This document shows positions 14,691 to 20,715 of a stretch of 50,778 bases of DNA, piece after piece. The stretch comes from a virus. Every line of letters begins with the position of its first letter. The stretch's first letter is position 1. Location: the IMG/VR virus record IMGVR_UViG_3300036806_000033, positions 1-50,778 of that record; one strand, 5' to 3'. Position numbers and translations under genes: made by a program. The notes under the pieces were generated by a model. It was not told where the DNA came from. It ran no database searches and worked only from the letters and a program-made list of their open reading frames with translations.

Positions 14691-14746
14691 TCCTCCTCAT
14701 CGTCGAACACCCATTGGTGTTCATGGCCTGCTCAGCTGTGGCTGAG
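14681..14746 (+). ncRNA. Intergenic RNA element: three consecutive hairpins
   Basis: AGGAGG-ATGAT-CCTCCT (14681-14697) sequesters a perfect ribosome site. It is followed by GAACACC-catt-GGTGTTC (14705-14722) and CTCAGC-tgtg-GCTGAG (14731-14746). The gene at 14785 starts shortly after. A 32-residue ORF through here (14687-14785) is less convincing than the RNA fold. Probably a processing or translation-control element. Confidence 0.55.
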
Positions 14747-14784
14747 TGGGTCTTCCTAATGTTTATCATCAGGAGATTTGTGTG

Positions 14785-14988
14785 ATGGCTAAGCTTCGAA
14801 AACTAGCCGGAGAAACAGTCGATGAGATAGCTGCTATTCAGCGTGTGTTGAAAGATCACATCAAAGACAGCACTGTAAGGCATGTTGTTGCACACAGCTG
14901 TGTGGCTGCAGCTAAGGCTGCACGTATTGCATTCTTTGAAGAGAACCTGAGAAGGGGAAAGAACGGAGATAACGACAATGGCACATAA
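14785..14988 (+). CDS. Early helical protein, 67 aa
   Basis: The start at 14785 (MAKLRKLAGETVDEIAAIQR) follows CAGGAGATTTGTGTG. The protein is amphipathic-helical with a central VVAHSCVAAAKAARIAFFEE. It overlaps the next gene by 11 nt. No family recognised. Confidence 0.7.
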   Translation: MAKLRKLAGETVDEIAAIQRVLKDHIKDSTVRHVVAHSCVAAAKAARIAFFEENLRRGKNGDNDNGT

Positions 14989-15295
14989 ACATGGAGCGCG
15001 TAAGCGCTGGAAGCAGGCTATCGCTGGTAAGATTGAAGCTGTACCAGGAACAGTCGTCAAGTCTTTCTCTACCCTTGTCTACCGTCTCCGAGGCGAGGGT
15101 TATCAGTACGATCAGGAGACAGACTTTTGGTATTACATCACTAACCCGGAGGAACGTGATGCGGCGATCGAAGCATACCGCAAAGAGCGAGAAGAAGCCA
15201 AAAGAGAAACAGCGGCGCTTACAAGGCAAGTTAAAGAAGAGCGTCGACGAAGCGCTAACCGTGGACAAATCAAGCTTACCACCATCTCCGCTTAA
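14978..15295 (+). CDS. Early basic protein, 105 aa
   Basis: The protein begins MAHKHGARKRWKQAIAGKIE, contains a beta region YRLRGEGYQYDQETDFWYYI, then a long charged helix (RDAAIEAYRKEREEAKRETA). GGAGATAACGACA upstream is the ribosome site. An overlapping frame at 14991-15347 is a shadow. Function unknown. Confidence 0.7.
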   Translation: MAHKHGARKRWKQAIAGKIEAVPGTVVKSFSTLVYRLRGEGYQYDQETDFWYYITNPEERDAAIEAYRKEREEAKRETAALTRQVKEERRRSANRGQIKLTTISA

Positions 15296-15346
15296 AGCAG
15301 GAGAAGTCCGCCGAGCTAAACGCGGACATAAAATTCTCATAGAATA

Positions 15347-15424
15347 GCACGGCTTAGAGCGCGTCTAAGTCTGTGCATAGGGGACGGAGAAGCCACCCGA
15401 ACGCACCAAAGGCACCCGTCCCCT
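15347..15424 (+). ncRNA. Intergenic RNA element: two stems
   Basis: First stem: GCAC/GTGC and CTTAGA/TCTAAG (15347-15376). Second stem: AGGGGACGG (15379-15387) pairs perfectly with CCGTCCCCT (15416-15424), enclosing a smaller GCC/GGC helix. No T-run follows, so it is not a standard terminator. It lies between two rightward genes. Confidence 0.55.
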
Positions 15425-15468
15425 ACTTATTCACATAGGCTATCTAACTACCTCTTTTGTAATATCTC

Positions 15469-15516
15469 GCACCAGTGAGGCTCCTACGCTACTTCTAGGG
15501 GCATTTAAAATGGAGG
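15469..15516 (+). repeat. Leader repeat, copy 1
   Basis: GCACCAGTGAG, then nearby CCTACG, GGGGCATT, TAAA and GGAGG, just upstream of the gene at 15522. The same ordered blocks occur at 15926-15971 upstream of the gene at 15978. The repeat ends at the ribosome site in both cases, suggesting a shared translational control element. Confidence 0.5.
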
Positions 15517-15521
15517 AAGAG

Positions 15522-15647
15522 ATGGGACATGAACATGGATACAACTACTACATCATACCACTGATTGTGGTAGGCGTGTTATCTTGTGTGGCAGTGGCAG
15601 GACTATTCTTGCTCATTGCAACCAAGTTAATCTCTCTCATGTTTTAG
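15522..15647 (+). CDS. Small single-span membrane protein, 41 aa
   Basis: The ATG at 15522 follows GGAGGAAGAG. The protein reads MGHEHGYNYYIIPLIVVGVL and continues through one membrane span (to about residue 37). Short His/Tyr N-terminus faces one side. Early membrane peptides often alter host physiology, but no role is shown. Confidence 0.6.
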   Translation: MGHEHGYNYYIIPLIVVGVLSCVAVAGLFLLIATKLISLMF

Positions 15648-15656
15648 GAGGAATAG

Positions 15657-15827
15657 ATGGAAGGTCTCACACCAGAATTCGACTATGCTAAAGCTTGTCT
15701 AGATGCAAATAAGAAAATAGTTCATCTCGAGGAAATTCAATATAATTTATTATATTTAATACGCAAGAATTGTGACTCAGATGTCCAACGAATTGCACAC
15801 GCCTTAGTAAAGGATATAAATCAATGA
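15657..15827 (+). CDS. Small early helical protein, 56 aa
   Basis: The protein begins MEGLTPEFDYAKACLDANKK and is a two-helix pattern ending VKDINQ. TAGGAGGAATAG before the ATG is a strong ribosome site. Its TGA overlaps the next ATG (ATGA). Function unknown. Confidence 0.65.
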   Translation: MEGLTPEFDYAKACLDANKKIVHLEEIQYNLLYLIRKNCDSDVQRIAHALVKDINQ

Positions 15828-15976
15828 GCATACATTCAATGCCTCTGACAGCACGACTTGTATTGGAACCCACTATGCACACTGGTAGGTTCTCGCCACA
15901 CTTCGCCAGAATGTTGTGGAAGTGTGCACCAGTGAGCTTCCTACGAGGCTGGCGGGGCATTCTAAAGGAGGTCTAA
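15824..15976 (+). CDS. Possible small basic protein, 50 aa
   Basis: The ORF begins MSIHSMPLTARLVLEPTMHT and ends LRGWRGILKEV; it is coupled to the upstream gene by ATGA. However it overlaps a strong hairpin (15880-15934) and the leader repeat, and a related fragment at copy 1 of the repeat is interrupted by stops. It may be coding, RNA, or both. Confidence 0.4.
   Translation: MSIHSMPLTARLVLEPTMHTGRFSPHFARMLWKCAPVSFLRGWRGILKEV
15880..15934 (+). ncRNA. Long hairpin upstream of the gene at 15978
   Basis: CACTGGT (15880-15886) pairs with ACCAGTG (15928-15934) and, inside, CACACTTC (15897-15904) pairs with GAAGTGTG (15919-15926). The right arm overlaps the start of leader-repeat copy 2. Confidence 0.5.
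15926..15971 (+). repeat. Leader repeat, copy 2
   Basis: GCACCAGTGAG, CCTACG, GGGGCATT, TAAA, GGAGG in the same order as copy 1 (15469-15516), ending at the ribosome site of the gene at 15978. Here it also forms part of a hairpin and of a 50-residue ORF. Confidence 0.5.
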
Positions 15977-15977
15977 C

Positions 15978-16229
15978 ATGATCTGGTTCTACGTAGCGTT
16001 TATCATATCTCTGGCAGCAAACGTAGGTTTCATCATTTACATCGTAATGATGGAACTAATGAATAAATGGGAGAAGAAAGATGCAATTCGGAACATTCCT
16101 AGTAGCGTGCGCAATCAGCCTCGGGCTTTTGTATTTAAGCCGGATAGTCAACCGGAAGGCGAAGCCGTCGTCAAAACCGAAGAACCAAGAATCAGCGACG
16201 CCATCATACGCGGACGCGGAGAAGGTTGA
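15978..16229 (+). CDS. Membrane-anchored early protein, 83 aa
   Basis: The N-terminus MIWFYVAFIISLAANVGFII forms one membrane span (2-26), followed by NKWEKKDAIRN and a polar tail (FVFKPDSQPEGEAVVKTEEP). AAAGGAGGTCTAAC upstream is a strong ribosome site. Topology suggests N-terminal anchor with a cytoplasmic or periplasmic tail. No family recognised. Confidence 0.65.
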   Translation: MIWFYVAFIISLAANVGFIIYIVMMELMNKWEKKDAIRNIPSSVRNQPRAFVFKPDSQPEGEAVVKTEEPRISDAIIRGRGEG

Positions 16230-16253
16230 TATCACCAACCAAGGAGAATACCG

Positions 16254-16496
16254 ATGAAGGTCCGATCCTATAATGTCAAGGTAAAAGGCATTGAAGTAGA
16301 GGTCGAAAAGATCGTGATTACTCCTATCACGGTCGTGCAAACAGACCAATCCAGGCGTGTAATGTGGGTTGGTCACGTCTATTCAGCTGTGTATGATGAA
16401 CCGTTGTACACGACCATTCCAACCCTGACAGCGTCAGGAGCAACAGAGCGCGCCTTCGTGGCATGTATTGTTACCAAACATGGGGAACCGACATGA
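16254..16496 (+). CDS. Early protein, 80 aa
   Basis: The protein begins MKVRSYNVKVKGIEVEVEKI and has alternating beta strands (VVQTDQSRRVMWVGHVYSAV). AAGGAGAATACCG upstream is the ribosome site. Its end overlaps the next gene's start (ATGA). Probably a small beta-barrel or beta-sheet protein; function unknown. Confidence 0.65.
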   Translation: MKVRSYNVKVKGIEVEVEKIVITPITVVQTDQSRRVMWVGHVYSAVYDEPLYTTIPTLTASGATERAFVACIVTKHGEPT

Positions 16497-16678
16497 TTAT
16501 GCAATATCGGTGGTTCTTAGAATTTCGAAGGCAAGGAGAACTGGAGTGGGAAAGAGCAATGTTCGGAACTTACCCCACAGAAATAGTTGCTCTCAAAGAA
16601 TGTCGACGGCTTAATCTTTTACATTCCCCGATATTGCATTACCGTGTCTCATGGGAGGAAGTTCTAGATGACAAATGA
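16493..16678 (+). CDS. Early protein, 61 aa
   Basis: I chose the ATG at 16493, which overlaps the upstream TGA, over the in-frame ATG at 16463. The protein reads MIMQYRWFLEFRRQGELEWE and continues FGTYPTEIVALKECRR. It overlaps the next gene by 11 nt. Function unknown. Confidence 0.6.
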   Translation: MIMQYRWFLEFRRQGELEWERAMFGTYPTEIVALKECRRLNLLHSPILHYRVSWEEVLDDK

Positions 16679-16970
16679 TATCGTCTTAGAAATTCTTAAT
16701 GGTCTTTCCGATGAAGATCATCAAGAGATTTCCGAACTCTCCAAGCCTATGGTTGGAGATGGAGTTTTCTCTCAAGAGAGAGAACTCGCGGGTTTGTATG
16801 CTGGAGGAGAAATCGTCGAGATCATCAAAGACGATGATGAGCCAACCTATCGAATAGCTTGGTGGGATGCTGAACAGGGTGGGTATATGAAAGATACTAC
16901 CGTCTATGAGCGAATGGATTTCTCGTATTTTAAGGACGGTAAAGCCGGAAGGACTTGGTACGCCCTGTAA
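16668..16970 (+). CDS. Acidic early protein, 100 aa
   Basis: The protein begins MTNDIVLEILNGLSDEDHQE and is rich in Asp/Glu (EIVEIIKDDDEPTYRIAWWD). Acidic small early phage proteins may mimic DNA or bind host enzymes, but there is no specific motif. GGGAGGAAGTTCTAG precedes the ATG. Confidence 0.65.
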   Translation: MTNDIVLEILNGLSDEDHQEISELSKPMVGDGVFSQERELAGLYAGGEIVEIIKDDDEPTYRIAWWDAEQGGYMKDTTVYERMDFSYFKDGKAGRTWYAL

Positions 16971-16975
16971 GTCAT

Positions 16976-17007
16976 TTGACTTAAGCCTTGAAAGAGGCTA
17001 GTATAAT
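16976..17007 (+). promoter_or_regulatory. Promoter-like site TTGACT-TATAAT
   Basis: The context tcaTTTGACTTAAGCC and TATAATGG parallels the promoter at 14026, but the spacer is 20 bp and contains a small inverted repeat (AGCCT/AGGCT). The long spacer should make it weaker or factor-dependent. It precedes the gene at 17033. Confidence 0.5.
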
Positions 17008-17032
17008 GGGATAGTCAAACAGGAGGAAAACT

Positions 17033-17440
17033 ATGCGACAGATACCGATGTTGTTGATCCTTGAAATTTTCGATGAAAATGACCTACGGTCGGACAGAGA
17101 GATCAGACATGATGTGGCAAAAAAACTAGACATAGAAATTCTTTCGTCTTCTCTCAGTGACGATCAAATGAAAAGATTATATCACATAGTGGAGGAAAAC
17201 ATGGTTGGAGGACCTTGGAAACGCGCAAAGGCAATCAATGCAAGTTCACCTACAAAATCCTGGATCAGAACCTGTCAAGAGTGTGGATCAACTCAACGGT
17301 ATAAATCTCCACATGATTACACGACAGACTCGTGGACAGAAACAAAATGTAAGAAGTGTCACAGCATAGCTCTTGACTACGGGAAGGAGGAACCCAGTGG
17401 GAAAGAACCGCAAGAAACCAAGAAAGAAGGGGAAGCATAG
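17033..17440 (+). CDS. Zinc-ribbon protein, 135 aa (possible second start inside)
   Basis: Residues 81-109 form a zinc ribbon: CQEC (C81, C84) and CKKC (C106, C109). N-terminal residues 1-55 are helical; the C-terminus is Lys/Glu-rich. The start at 17033 follows AGGAGGAAAACT. A second strong site, GGAGGAAAAC before ATG at 17201 (MVGGPWKRAKA), would give a 79-residue zinc-ribbon protein alone. Such proteins often bind nucleic acid or RNA polymerase. Confidence 0.7.
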   Translation: MRQIPMLLILEIFDENDLRSDREIRHDVAKKLDIEILSSSLSDDQMKRLYHIVEENMVGGPWKRAKAINASSPTKSWIRTCQECGSTQRYKSPHDYTTDSWTETKCKKCHSIALDYGKEEPSGKEPQETKKEGEA

Positions 17441-17837
17441 GCGTTACGCCTTACGTTCTGAAGCTAAACCCTTCAACACTGGACCAACACCTGCTTCTGT
17501 CGAAGCCCATTGGCGTGAAGAGCGCAAAATAGAAGAGCAGAAGCGCAACACACAAAACCAAGTTTCTCTTTCCCAGATTAGAGAGATTTGGAAAGGATCA
17601 AGACGACAAGGTGAAATTGAGTATTACCGAATTGTTGTGAAAGAAATCAAACATTATTACCAACTCGCATTACAATTCAGTGGAAACCAGTTCGTCTGGG
17701 AATACACAGACTGGCGCACCGAGAAGCGTAAACTTTCGATAGTATATGGCTCTAAAGAAAGAGCCTTTGAAGTGATGAACTCCGAGCGAGGCATCACTTG
17801 GAAAACTGAAATGGATTTTGACGGTAACGTCAGATAG
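17397..17837 (+). CDS. Basic early protein with GTG start, 146 aa
   Basis: GGAAGGAGGAACCCA precedes a GTG at 17397; the in-frame ATG at 17373 has no ribosome site. The N-terminus is very basic (GKNRKKPRKKGKHRRYALR), followed by a helix and a beta-rich half (YYQLALQFSGNQFVWEYTDW). It overlaps the zinc-ribbon gene by 44 nt. Nucleic acid binding is likely from charge; function unknown. Confidence 0.6.
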   Translation: MGKNRKKPRKKGKHRRYALRSEAKPFNTGPTPASVEAHWREERKIEEQKRNTQNQVSLSQIREIWKGSRRQGEIEYYRIVVKEIKHYYQLALQFSGNQFVWEYTDWRTEKRKLSIVYGSKERAFEVMNSERGITWKTEMDFDGNVR

Positions 17838-17842
17838 AGCTA

Positions 17843-17947
17843 GTGCTGCCCGTTCTCCTCCCTCGGGCAGTGCGAGGGGGAGAGGTACTCCACGTTCTCG
17901 GACAACGTGTAGAAACAGGCGTTGCGTTCCTGTTGTATCTCTCCCCC
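17843..17947 (+). ncRNA. Structured RNA: hairpin plus three-way junction
   Basis: A first hairpin (CTGCCCG/CGGGCAG, extended by wobble pairs, 17843-17872) is followed by a compact three-way junction. P1 pairs 17876-17888 with 17935-17947 over 13 pairs including one G-U. P2 is CACGTT/AACGTG (17891-17896 with 17904-17909). P3 is AACAGG/CCTGTT (17914-17919 with 17929-17934). No ORF crosses it. It lies between two rightward genes and does not end in a T-run. It could be a small RNA or a leader of the gene at 17996. Confidence 0.7.
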
Positions 17948-17995
17948 GTGTTTACTTGTAGGTGGAATGAAACCTTCTAACTTGAAAGGAGATAA

Positions 17996-18520
17996 ATGAC
18001 CGAGTGGACGGCCCAGAAGGTTGCGGACAGCTTTGATGCTGCCGGAGCCTTCCTTCGTGAGTTCCTTATGCAGTACCCCATCCTAGTTTCAATATTGGGT
18101 GGAGTTTTGTTGGGACTCGTCATTCTCAACCTCGTCATTAAGCCGTTGCGCATCGCTTGGTGGCGTATCTCTATCTGGAGGGCTAGAGTGGCTGGGAAAG
18201 TGATGCATTGGAGCTACGACTCCGATGTTGCTGATGCCATCGTCTCAATCACCAACCGCTACTGGACATCAGGTCGTATGTCTAGCAAGCAACGAAAGGA
18301 GAAGTTGCGCATCCTAGCGCAAGCATTGAACTTGCCTGAGTTGCATCAAGAACGCAAATATCGCTCACTGCATCCGTATTTGCTAGCACAATTGCGAGCA
18401 AAAACGGTTAATGCTTTGGGCGGAGCGGAACGAGCAGCTCAAAAGCTGATCACAGCGAAGGCCAACAAGGCTCGGCCTAAGGTGAAGTTGACAATTGTCA
18501 ATGGCACCAAAGCAGCCTGA
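17996..18520 (+). CDS. Membrane protein, 174 aa
   Basis: The protein has one clear membrane segment at about 27-48 (YPILVSILGGVLLGLVILN), preceded by a soluble helix and followed by IKPLRIAWWRISIWRARVAG and a basic helical domain. AAAGGAGATAA immediately before the ATG is the ribosome site. The C-terminal part (RKEKLRILAQALNLPEL and a Lys/Ala-rich end) looks cytoplasmic. Function unknown. Confidence 0.75.
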   Translation: MTEWTAQKVADSFDAAGAFLREFLMQYPILVSILGGVLLGLVILNLVIKPLRIAWWRISIWRARVAGKVMHWSYDSDVADAIVSITNRYWTSGRMSSKQRKEKLRILAQALNLPELHQERKYRSLHPYLLAQLRAKTVNALGGAERAAQKLITAKANKARPKVKLTIVNGTKAA

Positions 18521-18556
18521 CGTTAACCTCAGCAAATGCTGATTGGAGCGAACCAA

Positions 18557-19894
18557 ATGTATATGTTCTCGAAAAAGGGTCACATCCCTCCGTTAACCGC
18601 TTTCGAAGCTGCGACCAAGGATCACAGAGAAGCCTTTGGCATGGCAGCTGTTGTCGATAACGACATCGTCCATCAGGTCGGCGCTCTGCCGTGGGAAGAC
18701 GACAAAAAGCAAGTGGCTGACCTCCATGCTATGGCCGAGTCCTATAAGGACAACACCTGCTTATACTGGTTCAGCGACAGTGTCGTCCCAACTGAACAAC
18801 CCTTCATCATCTTTGAAGCAGAAGTCGAAGGCAAGACTTCCATTCAGGCCGTAATTGCTCTGGCTGGTGATTACGAAAAGCATGAAGACGAGAACGTGCC
18901 TGAAAGCCCTGAGAAGATTTGTTTTGACAATCTTCTCAAGCCACGGCTAGATGAGATTGCCACTAAGGTAAAGTTCGAACCTGACGGCATCCAATCTTAT
19001 CTCCAAGACAAAGATCAAGCCACTGCGTTTCTCGACGGTGCCACGTCTGAAACATCGGACATCTGTCTGATGTTCGCCAGCGGCGGAGACGAAGGCAAAG
19101 GTTTCCTGATGAATTTCGAGGGCTCCGAAAGCCCTTGCAAGCATTTCTCGTGGGGATACATGAGCGATCCCCTCGGCTATACCGAAGACAAGGCTGGCGC
19201 CACTACCAAAGGTGGCAAGATTTCTTTAGCGCCGAAGAAGAACATTACCGCCGAGATGGATAAAGCCATCGGCACAAAAATACTCATTTCGATGCATCCG
19301 CCGAAGTCTGTCAAGTCTTCCAAAGACTTGGTCACGTGGTATCAGACATGGAACGAAGCCAAAGACAGCAAAGGCAAAGGCATCGTTCCTGAGAACATGA
19401 CCAAGCGTCCGCCGATTGATGTAGATAAAGCAAAGTGGGAAGCCGAGCCCTTTCAGAAAGGTGTTAAAGGAACTACAGCAACCTCTGTTCCACCTACTGC
19501 CGGCACCACCTCAACCAAAATTGCTACGGCTACCCAAAAAACCGGGGTTCATCATGTGACTTTCAACCCTACGCTTTCAGCGGCAGACAAAGCCGAACTG
19601 ACGGGTGGATGGTTGCGTGAAGGTTTTATCAACGATGCCACTACTGCAACCAAATCTCTGGCAGATGCTGAATATAAAGTCCCTACGTTCGTCGAAGTTA
19701 CCGGCATCTCCGCGAATGATTTGTTGCGCCATACACCAACGTCACTCAACTACCTCGTGCGTAAGCATGAAACATTGGCTACCAACCTAATTGTCGAACT
19801 GCTTCGATTGTGCGCCCAAAAGGGCGTTCTAACGGTGAAGTCTCCCACCGATAAGCCGGCTACGAAGATCCAATTGAAAGGCAAAGCTGCTTGA
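18557..19894 (+). CDS. Large early protein of unknown function, 445 aa
   Basis: The ATG at 18557 follows TTGGAGCGAACCAA; an in-frame ATG at 18536 lacks a site. The protein begins MYMFSKKGHIPPLTAFEAAT. Residues 1-270 look globular (IFEAEVEGKTSIQAVIALAG, SDICLMFASGGDEGKGFLMN). A low-complexity Thr/Ala-rich linker (ATSVPPTAGTTSTKIATATQ) spans about 310-330, and the end is helical. Position before the replication genes suggests a DNA-related or host-directed role, but no motif confirms it. GC-rich codon use resembles the 529-residue protein. Confidence 0.8.
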   Translation: MYMFSKKGHIPPLTAFEAATKDHREAFGMAAVVDNDIVHQVGALPWEDDKKQVADLHAMAESYKDNTCLYWFSDSVVPTEQPFIIFEAEVEGKTSIQAVIALAGDYEKHEDENVPESPEKICFDNLLKPRLDEIATKVKFEPDGIQSYLQDKDQATAFLDGATSETSDICLMFASGGDEGKGFLMNFEGSESPCKHFSWGYMSDPLGYTEDKAGATTKGGKISLAPKKNITAEMDKAIGTKILISMHPPKSVKSSKDLVTWYQTWNEAKDSKGKGIVPENMTKRPPIDVDKAKWEAEPFQKGVKGTTATSVPPTAGTTSTKIATATQKTGVHHVTFNPTLSAADKAELTGGWLREGFINDATTATKSLADAEYKVPTFVEVTGISANDLLRHTPTSLNYLVRKHETLATNLIVELLRLCAQKGVLTVKSPTDKPATKIQLKGKAA

Positions 19895-19914
19895 TCGATC
19901 TTCGTTCGGCATAG

Positions 19915-20013
19915 TCCATCCTCACCTGGACCACAGGGCGCCCCTCGCCCTGCGAGGATGGACAGCAGGCGAGCCGTAGCATGCCCATTTCCCCCATGCG
20001 AAAGCTCGCCTGC
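19915..20013 (+). ncRNA. Structured RNA: two nested hairpins
   Basis: Hairpin 1: TCCATCCTC (19915-19923) with GAGGATGGA (19954-19962), enclosing CAGGGCG/CGCCCTG. Hairpin 2: GCAGGCGAGC (19965-19974) with GCTCGCCTGC (20004-20013), enclosing GCATG/CATGC. Together 31 Watson-Crick pairs in 99 nt. No T-run follows, and the next gene starts at 20044. Confidence 0.7.
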
Positions 20014-20043
20014 CCTTTCCCTCCCAGCCGGAGACAAATCCCC

Positions 20044-20715
20044 ATGCTCAGAGAACTTAGCAACATGATCAACGGCAGAGATATGCCGTCGACGGTTTGG
20101 AATGTGGATGCGTTGGTGAACTCTAAATACACTCCTGACCTTCCTCAACTGTTCACCAAGACGCATTGGTGGGTATTCATGTACGACGACTATCCAGTAG
20201 AGGAGGAAGCTCAACGTGTCGCATTCACGAACGAAGATTATCTCCTCTATCGTAAGAAGGAGAATGATGGACTGGTTGCTCTTGCGGCAACGGAGAAAGA
20301 TTCAACAGCTTTACAACGACCTTCATGGGCTGACCCTATACGTCGTTCAGCAGCGTGGACTTCTGCCCCGGCTACCCGGATCAAAGGCACGATCCATTTA
20401 CTCACTCCGGACCAAGTTATTTCAATTGACAAAGATGTCCAAAACGGAGTAGAGTTTGAACGTAGACGTATTACGCTCCTCATTCCTACCCGGCAGCTGG
20501 TCACGTTTCCTGACCATTGGAAAACGAACGGAGGAAAGAAAATTAAACCCTTTTTCCAGATGTTCGTTCATCAGCTGCAAGCCTGGATATGGGAGGGTAA
20601 TCGCGCACTATTTGATCAGCGGATCAATGGCATTGACTATGAACCCGCTGATATTATCACTCCTGCCTCCCTTTGGATCGGCTCATTTTATACAAAAGAA
20701 AAATGTCGAAGATAG
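20044..20715 (+). CDS. Possible gamma-glutamylcyclotransferase-like protein, 223 aa
   Basis: The ATG at 20044 lies after the hairpin pair and follows CCGGAGACAAATCCCC. Residues 113-146 read IKGTIHLLTPDQVISIDKDV then a FERRRI strand, similar to the G-x-(I/V)Y-x-LT...LD...Y.R element of the GGCT/AIG2-like fold. The N-terminal strand WWVFMYDDYP (42-51) could replace the usual YGSL motif, so catalysis is doubtful. The C-terminal 70 residues (FFQMFVHQLQAWIWEGNRAL) are extra. The fold is an inference. It overlaps the primase start by 13 nt. Confidence 0.4.
   Translation: MLRELSNMINGRDMPSTVWNVDALVNSKYTPDLPQLFTKTHWWVFMYDDYPVEEEAQRVAFTNEDYLLYRKKENDGLVALAATEKDSTALQRPSWADPIRRSAAWTSAPATRIKGTIHLLTPDQVISIDKDVQNGVEFERRRITLLIPTRQLVTFPDHWKTNGGKKIKPFFQMFVHQLQAWIWEGNRALFDQRINGIDYEPADIITPASLWIGSFYTKEKCRR

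Noticed and set aside
14991-15347. 118-residue ORF overlapping the 105-residue early gene
   Set aside because: Different frame of the gene at 14978, without a ribosome site; Ser/Arg/Leu-rich composition typical of a shadow.
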